Source: Streptomyces sp. GESEQ-35 (GTDB lineage Bacteria > Actinomycetota > Actinomycetes > Streptomycetales > Streptomycetaceae). From it: 37,273 nucleotides of DNA. Where the stretch lies: the NCBI RefSeq assembly GCF_017948485.1, contig NZ_JAFFSX010000047.1, positions 1 through 37,273 on the forward strand. Reading direction: 5' to 3'. A program made the translations under genes and the position numbers. Within the stretch, counting starts at the first letter, position 1. Each line of letters opens with the position of its first letter. Below are positions 24,759-33,048 of this stretch, piece after piece. The notes beneath the pieces were generated by a model, which was given only the letters and a program-made list of their open reading frames with translations, made no database searches and was not told the origin of the DNA.

Positions 24759-25016
24759 TCACGTCCGCGGGGGGCCGGCCTCCGCGGACTGGCTGGTCTC
24801 CAGCCAGGAGCGTGCGGGTTCCGCCGCACGGGCGGTGTCCACGGTGAGGTCGAGGCGGGTCCCTCCGTCGGCACCCGCGGGAAAACTGCGCTGCTCGGTG
24901 GCGGCGAAGCAACGGCGGAGAACCTCCGCGACGCGCCGGGCGACCTCGGGGGAGGCGGCGACGATGCGGACCTCGGCGTGCCCGTCCGAGGGTGTTTCCG
25001 TGGACTGCATGGCCAC
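24759..25016 (-). CDS. Small conserved-type protein, unknown
   Basis: An 85-residue protein with alternating strand/helix pattern (HAEVRIVAASPEVARRVAEVLRR then TRLDLTVDTARAAEPARSWLE), reminiscent of a small alpha/beta ferredoxin-like fold. It lies on the opposite strand between two DUF5994 genes. No catalytic motif is visible and no function can be given. Start could be GTG 25016 or ATG 25010; neither has a strong binding site. Confidence 0.6.
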   Translation of the reverse strand: MAMQSTETPSDGHAEVRIVAASPEVARRVAEVLRRCFAATEQRSFPAGADGGTRLDLTVDTARAAEPARSWLETSQSAEAGPPRT

Positions 25017-25185
25017 CTCGGAGTTCGCTGTCCCGGTGTGAGACGGGCCGGATCAGTCACTCTACTCCGGTGTGCCTCGCAGCTCCCGCTGGTGACAGCG
25101 GGGGCCCCGGCCGCCGTCGGCCGAGGAGTACCGTGAAAACGAGGAAGCCACTCGGTTTCCTCTTCGCGGCAGGCAGGCGAGTGCG

Positions 25186-25698
25186 ATGTCAGACTCCGGC
25201 ACCCCGCGTGCGACCAGGCTCCTGCCGGACACCGTCCACCAGGTCGTGCGGCCCGGGACAGCTGTCGTACGGCTGGAGACGACACACGACCGGCGGGGAG
25301 TGCTCGACGGGGCGTGGTGGCCGCGTTCCCGCGACATCGCCGCCGAGCTTCCCGGCCTGATCACCGCGCTGACCGAGTACCTCGGGCCGGTCACCCGCGT
25401 CGGCCTGGACGCCGGCGCCTGGGAAGAGCTGCCGACGCGGATGACCATCGACGACCGTGTCGTCCACATCGACTCCTCTCCGGTCGGCGACGACACCGTC
25501 CTCATCACCCGGGGCGAGCAGGACCTCTTCTCCCTCCTCGTGATCCCGCCACACGCGACGCCCGACGCCGCGCGCGCCGCCATGGCCGAGGCCGTCCGCG
25601 CCGACAGCGTGACGCAGGCGGACCAGATCCTTATCGACACCGGCACCGAGCGAGTGGACCCGAGCATCACGGAAGGCCCGTGGGCCGACCCTCAGTAG
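25186..25698 (+). CDS. DUF5994 family protein (copy 2)
   Basis: A 170-residue protein sharing with the 24299 gene the core DGAWWPRSRDIAAELPGL, GAWEELPTRM and LLVIPP blocks, but with a longer N-terminus and a ~35-residue C-terminal extension. DUF5994 has no known function. The ribosome binding site is weak (GGCAGG). A partial stem-loop (GAGGAA...TTCCTC, 25141-25162) precedes the start. Confidence 0.82.
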   Translation: MSDSGTPRATRLLPDTVHQVVRPGTAVVRLETTHDRRGVLDGAWWPRSRDIAAELPGLITALTEYLGPVTRVGLDAGAWEELPTRMTIDDRVVHIDSSPVGDDTVLITRGEQDLFSLLVIPPHATPDAARAAMAEAVRADSVTQADQILIDTGTERVDPSITEGPWADPQ

Positions 25699-25773
25699 CC
25701 CGCCGCGCTCACGCATCGCTCACGCACGGCGGGCCGCTGAGCAGCAGCTTTGGGTGCACGAGGCATCGGCGGG

Positions 25774-25967
25774 GGGAAATCACCTGCACGGCTGTTCACG
25801 GCGCGGCAGGCGCGGTCGCGCCGCGAGGGATGCCGGCCAGCCCGGTGGGCGTGGTTCTTCGCTCCGTGCAGGCGTACGGGGCCAGGCGGTCGAGGCGCAC
25901 CGTTGGCTCAGCCCTTCCGGCACGACCCTGGTCACGCGGACAGGGCAACAACTGTGCTGGTCAGAGC
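25774..25967. repeat. Composite flanking repeat, left copy
   Basis: Three blocks match the right copy at 32696-33026 in the same order and orientation: 25774-25805 (32 nt, one mismatch), 25868-25935 (68 nt, about 90% identical) and 25940-25967 (28 nt, one mismatch). The intervening DNA differs. The whole 25699-26005 gap has no credible gene. The pair brackets the toxin/immunity genes and probably reflects integration or tandem accretion at a tRNA locus. Confidence 0.85.
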
Positions 25968-26005
25968 GATGATGGGGGCTTGACCGAAGCCATCCGGTCA
26001 CCCAA

Positions 26006-27343
26006 TCACACGTGCTCCACCAGGAGTTCCAACTCGTTGACGTGGAACTCCCCGTAGCCGAACTGTTCGCCAAGCGTCCGGTGGCGGGCGTACTGCTCCT
26101 CGGTCAGTGGCAAGGCCAGCACATGCAGGAGCCTGAGGAGCAGCCGGTATCCGAGGTCGGGGTCGACCGTGGTGACGACTTGTTTGAGCGCTTCTGCTGC
26201 GGTCATGCCCGGAATCTCATGCCAGCCGGGGCTGACGGTCCGGTCCGCCAGCAGCGGCGTCAAGTCCTGGATCTCCCGAAGTACCGGACCAGTGAGTTCG
26301 GACTGGAGAGGCGGCTTGACCGGTGTGTACGACGGGGCGACCTCCTGCAAGCGTTCGCGACACACCTCCGCGATCGTCTGAAGCCAGGTCCGTGCGTCGA
26401 TGCCCATCCGGTCGATGCTGAAGCCTCGGTCCGACGCGGCCAGCCACAGTGTGGTGATCGTGCCGGAGGAAAGCGAGGACTCCAGCAAGCGGAGCGCGTC
26501 CTCGAGCAGCAAGGCTGCCGCTGAGCCCGGGGTCTCGGCGGTATCGTCGTTGGCTGCGGCCCTCTGCACCGTCTCCCTGGCCGTGTGGTCGTGCCATTGC
26601 CCTGTGAACCACGACGTGAGTTCGGAGAATCCGAAGTCTCCTGTGGCGTCTCGCCGGGTGGTGTCGACGGGCAGCCACTGCACATTGAGGCCGTCGTATA
26701 CCAGTGGTCCCGGGTACCGGAGTTTGGTGTCGAGCACCATGAGGCGGTCGTACTGGTCCTTGGCCACCGGAACGCCGTACGACTTCAGGACCCGCAGGAA
26801 AAGGCGAAACCCGAGTTCTCCGTCACTCTCCCTGACGATTCCTTCCAGTGCTTCCGGTACGGATTCAGGCAACGGAGCAGCGAAACCGCTTTTCGCCATC
26901 GCGTGCCTCAGCTGGGACGCGGAGGTTCGGATCTCCAGGACCACGGCTTCGCACAACTCCTCCTCGCCCATGCTCGACGGGGATGATTCGGGCCCATAGC
27001 CGCGGGCTTTCTTCCGGGAGCGGGCCGGGTACCGATCCGCGAGTCGGCGGAGCCAGCCGCGCATGTCCATTCCGAAGTCGACGGGATCGAAGCTACGACG
27101 CGTGGCCGCGAGCCATGCCGTGCGTATCAGCTCTTCCGGCAGAGCGGACTCCAGCAGGCAACGCAGGTCGACACCGAGTTCGACGGCGCCTTCACCATCG
27201 CAGTCATCGGCCACCTCTGCGGCGAGATCCAGCGCCTGTGCTTCATCGACCCGCACGCCTGAGGCACAGAGTTTCTCTGTGAGTGCGCTGAGGCCGAAGT
27301 CCCCTTCGTAGAGCCCGCTGAAGCACCCACGATGCCTTGCCAC
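26006..27343 (-). CDS. Tandem-duplicated immunity-type protein
   Basis: A 445-residue cytosolic protein without signal or membrane segments, built of two copies of one ~210-residue unit (about 14-224 and 235-445). Paired landmarks: GDFGLSAL/GDFGFSEL, LLESAL/LLESSL, the WLAA...FGMD/WLAA...MGID pair, and DGELGFRLFLRVL..V.K.QYDRL/DPDLGYRLLLRLL..L.EEQYARH. The gene lies directly downstream of a polymorphic toxin gene on the same strand, the standard place for immunity. It resembles CDI-type immunity proteins in style, though I cannot assign a family with certainty. Its GC content looks lower than that of the core genes. GTG 27343 lacks a close Shine-Dalgarno (GAGAGG is 13 nt away), and a strong hairpin separates it from the toxin, so its expression may be uncoupled. 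A role as two-site or dual-specificity immunity is inferred. Confidence 0.75.
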   Translation of the reverse strand: MARHRGCFSGLYEGDFGLSALTEKLCASGVRVDEAQALDLAAEVADDCDGEGAVELGVDLRCLLESALPEELIRTAWLAATRRSFDPVDFGMDMRGWLRRLADRYPARSRKKARGYGPESSPSSMGEEELCEAVVLEIRTSASQLRHAMAKSGFAAPLPESVPEALEGIVRESDGELGFRLFLRVLKSYGVPVAKDQYDRLMVLDTKLRYPGPLVYDGLNVQWLPVDTTRRDATGDFGFSELTSWFTGQWHDHTARETVQRAAANDDTAETPGSAAALLLEDALRLLESSLSSGTITTLWLAASDRGFSIDRMGIDARTWLQTIAEVCRERLQEVAPSYTPVKPPLQSELTGPVLREIQDLTPLLADRTVSPGWHEIPGMTAAEALKQVVTTVDPDLGYRLLLRLLHVLALPLTEEQYARHRTLGEQFGYGEFHVNELELLVEHV

Positions 27344-27371
27344 GATGTGTTCATCGCCTCTCAGTGTGTTC

Positions 27372-27407
27372 CATCAGTGGGCCCGTCCCAGGACGGGCCC
27401 ACTGATG
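27372..27407 (-). terminator. Perfect 17-bp hairpin between toxin and immunity genes
   Basis: CATCAGTGGGCCCGTCC (27372-27388) is perfectly complementary to 27391-27407 with a 2-nt centre. It lies 34 nt after the toxin stop and 28 nt before the immunity start. It could terminate toxin transcripts or be a processing/protection hairpin. There is no U-tract, as is common in Streptomyces. Confidence 0.8.
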
Positions 27408-27441
27408 CTCAGGTCATGGGCCGATTATCGTCGACGCCACC

Positions 27442-30400
27442 TCAGGAGCGCTTTTTCAGGGGATACGACGTAAAGACGATGTAGCCCTCATGGCCGTCCT
27501 TCCCCGGCAGCCTCTTGAGGGCCACCCGGACCTCGTTCCCCGCGGCCTCCCAGGAGCCGTCCGCCTTGTGCACCTTGCCCAGAGATTCGTACTTGTCCCA
27601 TCGTCCCGTGATCGGAAACTCGGTCTTGTTCCTCCACTGGCCCCGATGGTGGAGGAAATTGTCCAGCGCGTCGAAGCTGGCTTCCCTCCGCTTGCCATTG
27701 GGGAAGAAGTAGTAGGCCAGAACACGGTCAACCGCCTGCTGGGCGATGTCCCCGTCGGTCCACACGGTGCTGATGGGTTCCAGACCCTTCCGCTCATTCT
27801 CGATGGCGAACTGCCTGGCCTGCTCCGGGGTCACGTTGACGTGCCTGCTCAACGTGTGAGCCCCACTCCTCGGGAACTCCAGTTCGTCGGCGAGATTCGC
27901 GCAGTTGTGGACCAGGAGGTCATCCGCACGCGGGCCTTCGGCACGCACAAAGAAGGTGTGCAGACCGTCGACGGTGAGGTCGTAGACCTTGCGCGGTTCC
28001 AGATCCGTCAGATCCCGCAGCCCGCTGACAGCGTGGACCGTTCCGTCGGGCGAGCGCATCTCGTCGCCCCGGCGCAGCTCCGACACCACGACCCAGCCGC
28101 GATCGACGACGAAGACCCGGTGCCCCGCGGTGCTGGACAGGGCGCTTCCGTCGGCAAATGTGATGTCGATCAGACGGTCCGTAGCATGAGCGAACGTCGC
28201 GCTGACAACCTGCGGGCGCTGATCGCCGCTCTCGGGGTCCTCGGCCAGCACGCGGTCACCCAGGCGTACTTCGCTGATCGCCTTGCGGCTGCCGTCTGCC
28301 ATCAGCACAAGGGTGCGACCCGGGAAACTGTTGATCTTGCAGGACGTTGCCAGGTCTTCGAAGAGGTTGACGGTGTCCTCGATCCTCGCAAGTGTCGCAG
28401 GATCGAGGTCGAGGGCCCTCAACGTCTTGTAGGCGTCGGCGACGCCGATGCCGGTCTTCATCGCGGCGTCCAGCGCGCGGATCGCCTCGGCGATCTTCGT
28501 GAACGCCTTGCCCGGGATGAAGTTGCTCAAGGCCCAGCCGCAGCCGCTGGCGCTGCCGTGCCAGCAGTCGACGAAGTCCTGGACCAGGACCGCCTTGATG
28601 ATCTTGTAGGTGAGTGTCTGCTGGATCAGCTCCAGCTTCGTGAAGTGCTCCGTGACCTCCTTCTTCAAGCCCTTGAAGGGCTTGCTCTCCACGAGCAGCG
28701 TGTCCTCGGACGGGCAGCCGTTGGCGGTGGCCGGTACATCGGGGTTGGTGCAGAGGAAGAAGTCGACCGTCGCGTTGAACGTGACGAGGAACGTGACGGT
28801 GCAACCCTCGAAGCCGATGTCGATGACGCAGTCGTTCTGCTGCTTGGCGTCGGTGATCTCGATACTGTCGTCGTCGACCACGTACCACGTGCCGCCGATG
28901 CCGGTACCCGCGCCGCTGTTGACCTGTTGGTTGGCCTGCTTCCGCGCCGCGGACTCCGCGGCTTCCTGTGCCTCCTCGGCGTACTTCAGCGCGTCCTTGG
29001 CGGCTTGTTCGGCTTCGGTGGCGGCGGCGTCGGCGCGGTCGGCTGCGGCGCGTGCGTCCTTGGCTGACTGCTCGGCCGCGGCCGCGGCGTCGCGTGCGGC
29101 CTGGGCGTCGTGGGCGGCCTGGTCGGCGGAGTCACGGGCATCCCTGGCGTAGCCCTCGGCGCGGCCTGCGGCCTTGTCGGCGGCTGCCGCGTCGGCGGTG
29201 GCCTGGCGGTCGTATTCGACAGTCCGGGCCAGTGACGCCGTGGCCTTTGAGGCGGCTGCGGCGGCGTCGGCCGCGTAGCCGAGGGCCTCCTTGGAGTAAC
29301 CGCGGGCGGTGGCCGCGTGTGCGGCGGCGTTGGCCGCGTACTGGTAGGCGATCTTCGCGTCGCCCGTTGCCTGGTCGGCGAGGTTCTTGGCCGCGGAGGC
29401 TTCGGCCTGTGCGTTCTTGGCGTGGGCGTCGGCGACGGCCTTCTGCTGTTCGGTGATCGACTTCGACGCCTGTCCGGTCAGCACGACCAGGCCGGCGGCC
29501 GAGTCGGTGGTGACATACGGGGAGCCGAGCTCGATCGCGTCGTTGGCCGGCTTGGCGACCTGGACGGCGGCGTTGCCCGCGTCGACCGCGGCCTGCGCGG
29601 TGACATGGGCGAAGCCCGCGGCCTTCGCCGAGGCGGCCAGGGCCTTGGCGGCCTCCTTGTTGGCCGCGTCCGCCTGGGACTTGGCGGTCTTGGCCAGCTT
29701 CTCCGCCTCGTCCGCCAGTTCGACGGCCGTCTTGGCCTCGGAGGAGGCGTGCTGAGATGCCTGGATGGCGTCGGCCACGGCGCTGGTCGCGGTCTTCACC
29801 GCGGCATCGGCCCTCAGTTTGGCGGCCTGGGCGGCGTCCGCGTTCGCACGGGACCGCTTGGCGGCTGCCTCCGCGCGGGTGGCTGCGGCGTCCGCCTCGG
29901 CTGCCGCCTGGGTGGCCGCATTCGCCTCGGTCCGGGCACGGCCTGCGGCCGCCTCGGCGTCGTCCGCGTGCGCGGAAGCCGCGTCCGCTGCCGCCCTGGA
30001 TTCCTGGGCGTTGCTGTCGGACTCGTGGGCTTGAGCGAACGCCTCCTTCGCGTCCGCCTTCGCGCGGGCGGCGTCCGCCTTCTGCTCGGCGTCCCAGGCG
30101 TCGTCCCGCAGGTCACGGGCGTTGTCGCGGGCCTTGACCGCGTCGTTCTTCCGCGCGACCGCGGTTCCCTCGGCGGCCTCCGCCTTCTCCCTGGCGTCCT
30201 GGGCGTTCGCCGCCTCGGCCTGCGCGTTGTTCTTGTGCTGAGCCGCTTCGGCCTGCTTGGCGGCAGCGGTCTCCTTCTCCGCCTTGGCCGTCTTCTCCTC
30301 CGCCTCGGCCGCGAGCCGCTTGGCGTGCGCGTCGGCGGCAGCCGCCTTCGCGTCCGCTTCCGCCTTCAGCGCGACGACGAGCTTGGCCTCCGCGGTCTCC

Positions 30401-32373
30401 TTGTCCTTCTTGGCGTTGTCCCGGTGCAGCCTGGCCGCATCCGCGGCGGCCTTCGCCTGCAACTCGGCCGTGTGCGCGGCCTCTTTACGGAACTCCGCGT
30501 TGACCTGCGCGGCCTGCGCCAGCGCGCGCTGCGTGATCGTCTCGCTGTCACCGGCGGAGGCCCGGGTGGCGGCCTCGGCGGTCTCACCGGCCTTCACCAT
30601 CGCCGTCAGCGCCGCCACCGAACCCTTGGTGACCTGGGCCTTCTGCTGACCGACCAGAAGACCACGACCCCGCGGCGCGCCGGCAGCATCCGCAATCCCG
30701 TATGCCGCCTGCTCGGCCGCATCGGACGCCGTGGCCGACTTCTTGGCGTTCTCCAACTGGGTCTTGAGCGCGGCCACATACTTCTTCGCAGCCGTCTGGC
30801 TGTCGGTGACGACCTTCTTCGCCTTGTCGAACTCGGCCTTGTCCGGGTACGAGGGGCTGTCCGTGCCCTTGTGACCGGACGGCTTGATCAGGAACTTCTG
30901 CGAACCGGCGTCCTTGCAGTCCCACAGCCGCGCGTCCGTGCTCTTGGTGAACGCGCTCAGGTCCAGGCACTTCCCCGTGGTGACACTCTTCAGGGGCGCG
31001 GTGGCACGGACGTCGCCCTGCCACGACTGCCCCGCGGACTTGTAGCAGTCGTAGATCTGGATCTTCGTGCCGTTCGCCGACGCGTTCCCGGCCACGTCCA
31101 GGCACTTCTGCGAGCCGACATTGCGAAGGTGGAGGTCGTCCTCACTGCCCTCGAGCGTCCACTGCTGGGCCGCGCCGCCGTTGCAGGTGTAGATCTGGAC
31201 GGGCGTGCCGTTGGTCTTCGCACCGCCCGCAACGTCCAGGCAGCTGCCCGTCGCGCCCGGCACCTGGATCGCCGCAGGGCTGTCGCCGATCCAGCCCAAC
31301 CCGCCGGCGGACCAGTAGTCCTGCCAGCGGGTGGAGTAGTCCGCGAGCCACGACTGGCCGAGGACCTGGCCCAGGCCGAACGTGCCGTCCTGCAACGCCT
31401 TCGTGGCGGTGACGTTGGCAGCGAGGATCTGCTGCCGCTGCGTGGCCTGCGCGGCGATCTCCTGCTGCCACTCGGCGGACGCCTGCGCCACCTCCTTGCC
31501 GAGAACCCGGTTCGGGTCGATCGGGGCGTGCCACGCACACGAAGCGAAGCGGGCCTTCAGGTCCTCGACCGCGATGCGGAACTCCGGGGTGTCCGGAGCC
31601 GGGGCAGTGCGAGGGAAGCCGCCTGAGGACAGGAAGATGCGAGCGTCATCGGCGAACACCCTGGGAACGAACAGCTCGTTGGGCTCGATCTTCCCGGAGT
31701 TCTTCTTCCACAGCTTCCACGCCTGCTGCTCCTCCGGTGTGCCCCCAGTGGTGTACAGCTGGTCGCCGACCGCGAGCGCGGCGGCCTTCGTCTTGTCGTC
31801 CGCGGTGGGCGACGGATCGTAGAACGGGGAGAACAGGTCGACCGACTTGAAGTACGACTGGTACAGCCACGGCAGCAGGCCGGTCTTGTCGTAGATCTCG
31901 CTCGCCCCGCGCGGTGCGTCAGGGTAGGAGGTCAGGCCGCTGACGGCGGTTGAAAACGCCTGCTCCTGGTCGTTGGCCTTCTTGGTCCACTGGTCACTGC
32001 TGGCGCTGTCCGCATAGGAGGCCTGGTGCAGGGGGCTGTTGTTGTCGGCGAGGTCCCGCTTGAGCTTCTGATGGAGCTGATCGGGCGGCAGCCCGATGGA
32101 GTTCTGTGCGAGGGCGAACAGGTTGGGTCCGCCCTTGCGCAGGGCATCAGCGGCGACACACTGATCCTCGCGCAGCTGCTCAGCCGCTTTGGTGTCGAAG
32201 CCGTCGTACGAGTCGCCGGCCGCGGCCACGGGCTGTTCGGCGTCCCGGCCGAGCTGACCGGGCTGGACGGCCAGGCCACCGAGGACGGCCAGGGCGGCGG
32301 CGGACGTGACGGCAGAGGTGAACGCTGCGGATGTTCGTGATCTGGGGTTGAACAACCCCGGTCTGAATCGCAA
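27442..32373 (-). CDS. Giant secreted polymorphic toxin: lectin, stalk, HINT, RNase A-like tip
   Basis: A 1643-residue protein. An export signal with hydrophobic core lies at ~15-40; a helical ~50-355 region of unknown fold follows; a ricin-B beta-trefoil occupies ~360-497 (three CLDVAG/CLDLSA repeats with QQW and QSW); then ~640 residues (505-1150) of almost pure Ala/Lys/Glu/Asp heptad-like helix, a probable rigid stalk; a pre-HINT segment; and a HINT domain from C1345 to the terminal VHNC (C1491), which should self-cleave. The 152-residue C-terminus has HTLSRH (H1506, H1511) and VFTSYP (T1635, Y1637), matching the His and Thr-x-Tyr active-site pattern of the CdiA-CT RNase A-like family, so it probably cleaves RNA in target cells. 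A TTG start at 32373 follows GAAGG by 8 nt. It is preceded by a Cys-containing leader ORF and followed by a candidate immunity gene. The delivery route is not evident. Confidence 0.88.
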   Translation of the reverse strand: MRFRPGLFNPRSRTSAAFTSAVTSAAALAVLGGLAVQPGQLGRDAEQPVAAAGDSYDGFDTKAAEQLREDQCVAADALRKGGPNLFALAQNSIGLPPDQLHQKLKRDLADNNSPLHQASYADSASSDQWTKKANDQEQAFSTAVSGLTSYPDAPRGASEIYDKTGLLPWLYQSYFKSVDLFSPFYDPSPTADDKTKAAALAVGDQLYTTGGTPEEQQAWKLWKKNSGKIEPNELFVPRVFADDARIFLSSGGFPRTAPAPDTPEFRIAVEDLKARFASCAWHAPIDPNRVLGKEVAQASAEWQQEIAAQATQRQQILAANVTATKALQDGTFGLGQVLGQSWLADYSTRWQDYWSAGGLGWIGDSPAAIQVPGATGSCLDVAGGAKTNGTPVQIYTCNGGAAQQWTLEGSEDDLHLRNVGSQKCLDVAGNASANGTKIQIYDCYKSAGQSWQGDVRATAPLKSVTTGKCLDLSAFTKSTDARLWDCKDAGSQKFLIKPSGHKGTDSPSYPDKAEFDKAKKVVTDSQTAAKKYVAALKTQLENAKKSATASDAAEQAAYGIADAAGAPRGRGLLVGQQKAQVTKGSVAALTAMVKAGETAEAATRASAGDSETITQRALAQAAQVNAEFRKEAAHTAELQAKAAADAARLHRDNAKKDKETAEAKLVVALKAEADAKAAAADAHAKRLAAEAEEKTAKAEKETAAAKQAEAAQHKNNAQAEAANAQDAREKAEAAEGTAVARKNDAVKARDNARDLRDDAWDAEQKADAARAKADAKEAFAQAHESDSNAQESRAAADAASAHADDAEAAAGRARTEANAATQAAAEADAAATRAEAAAKRSRANADAAQAAKLRADAAVKTATSAVADAIQASQHASSEAKTAVELADEAEKLAKTAKSQADAANKEAAKALAASAKAAGFAHVTAQAAVDAGNAAVQVAKPANDAIELGSPYVTTDSAAGLVVLTGQASKSITEQQKAVADAHAKNAQAEASAAKNLADQATGDAKIAYQYAANAAAHAATARGYSKEALGYAADAAAAASKATASLARTVEYDRQATADAAAADKAAGRAEGYARDARDSADQAAHDAQAARDAAAAAEQSAKDARAAADRADAAATEAEQAAKDALKYAEEAQEAAESAARKQANQQVNSGAGTGIGGTWYVVDDDSIEITDAKQQNDCVIDIGFEGCTVTFLVTFNATVDFFLCTNPDVPATANGCPSEDTLLVESKPFKGLKKEVTEHFTKLELIQQTLTYKIIKAVLVQDFVDCWHGSASGCGWALSNFIPGKAFTKIAEAIRALDAAMKTGIGVADAYKTLRALDLDPATLARIEDTVNLFEDLATSCKINSFPGRTLVLMADGSRKAISEVRLGDRVLAEDPESGDQRPQVVSATFAHATDRLIDITFADGSALSSTAGHRVFVVDRGWVVVSELRRGDEMRSPDGTVHAVSGLRDLTDLEPRKVYDLTVDGLHTFFVRAEGPRADDLLVHNCANLADELEFPRSGAHTLSRHVNVTPEQARQFAIENERKGLEPISTVWTDGDIAQQAVDRVLAYYFFPNGKRREASFDALDNFLHHRGQWRNKTEFPITGRWDKYESLGKVHKADGSWEAAGNEVRVALKRLPGKDGHEGYIVFTSYPLKKRS

Positions 32374-32412
32374 AGGGGCATCCTTCGTAGCGAGCGAGGG
32401 CAGGCAGGGGTG

Positions 32413-32430
32413 ACCGCCCGAAGAGGCGGT
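32413..32430 (-). other. Small hairpin in toxin leader
   Basis: ACCGCC-CGAAGA-GGCGGT, 6-bp stem, between the leader ORF and the toxin start. Could be the downstream member of a competing hairpin pair. Confidence 0.4.
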
Positions 32431-32445
32431 GGGATACGCGCGGGG

Positions 32446-32529
32446 TCAGCCCGCTGTTCCGGCGCGGGAACAGCGGCAGCAGAAAGCAGCGACCACGTAG
32501 CCGTTCACAACAAGCCCGTATCGCGACAT
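32446..32529 (-). CDS. 27-aa Cys-containing leader peptide upstream of toxin
   Basis: An ATG at 32529 preceded by a very strong ribosome binding site (GGGGGAGGAG, 9 nt away) opens a 27-codon frame: MSRYGLVVNGYVVAAF, then Cys-Cys-Arg-Cys, then a short basic tail and TGA at 32446. Cys codons 17 and 18 lie exactly at the edge of a perfect 10-bp hairpin (32451-32476), and Cys 20 is inside its 5' arm. Ribosome position at the Cys codons would thus decide hairpin folding, as in attenuation leaders; cysteine-responsive leader ORFs are known in mycobacteria. It could instead be a small hydrophobic membrane peptide. The coding call rests on the binding site and position only. Confidence 0.55.
   Translation of the reverse strand: MSRYGLVVNGYVVAAFCCRCSRAGTAG
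32451..32476 (-). promoter_or_regulatory. Hairpin overlapping leader peptide end (attenuator-like)
   Basis: CCGCTGTTCC and GGAACAGCGG pair perfectly (10 bp, 6-nt loop) within the last third of the leader ORF, ~75 nt before the toxin start. Position relative to the Cys codons suggests translation-coupled control. Confidence 0.6.
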
Positions 32530-32695
32530 GACGAAGCACTCCTCCCCCGTGACGGCACAGTCCCCCCGGCCGCCGAATGACGTGCGCGCGTCACGGTGGG
32601 CTGGTCAGGGCCCCTCGTGTGAGTGCGCGGCGTCACCATAGCCACAGGTCAACCGGGTGAGGCAAGGGCCGATCTTGGCGTCCGGGTCACGGAAC

Positions 32696-33026
32696 GGGAA
32701 ATCACTTGCACGGCTGTTCACGGCGCGACATGTGCAAACGCCGTGCTCACAACAGGAGTTGCTCGTGTGAGGCACGTGTGAGGCATGCGAAGAAAGCGTG
32801 CAGGCTACGACTACTCTCTGCCATAAATTGACCAGAAGTCGCCAGCCCGTCGATGGGCGCGCAGGCGTACGGGGTCAGACGGTCGAGGCGCGCCGATGGC
32901 TCAGCCCTTCCGGCAAGGCCCTGCTCACACGAACGGGCCCCGCAACCGCTCACGCAAGCCGCTTCCAACCACGGTTGTTGCCCTGGCCACGGATGCAGAC
33001 AGGGCAACAACTCTGCTGGTCAGAGC
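32696..33026. repeat. Composite flanking repeat, right copy
   Basis: Blocks 32696-32727, 32861-32928 and 32999-33026 match the left copy at 25774-25967. Extra DNA here includes GTTGTTGCCCTG (32974-32985), the exact inverse of CAGGGCAACAAC (33000-33011), making a 12-bp inverted repeat, and a doubled GTGTGAGGCA near 32766-32785. It ends 22 nt before a partial tRNA gene, as in attachment regions of actinomycete integrative elements. No gene is evident in 32530-33048. Confidence 0.85.
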
Positions 33027-33048
33027 CCTGCAGGCGCCGACGATGCGG

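Noticed and set aside
29317..31626. A 769-residue Leu/Gly/Arg-rich open frame opposite the toxin stalk
   Set aside because: Antisense shadow of the Ala-rich repeat codons; no start signal or recognisable fold.
27442..32373. Type VII or RHS-type toxin assignment
   Set aside because: There is no WXG100/LXG domain, YD-repeat shell or ESX gene in the window; only a general export signal is visible.
32747..33010. An 87-residue minus-strand open frame in the right composite repeat
   Set aside because: It spans the repeat blocks and an inverted repeat, has no ribosome binding site, and its partner in the left repeat is not conserved as a frame.
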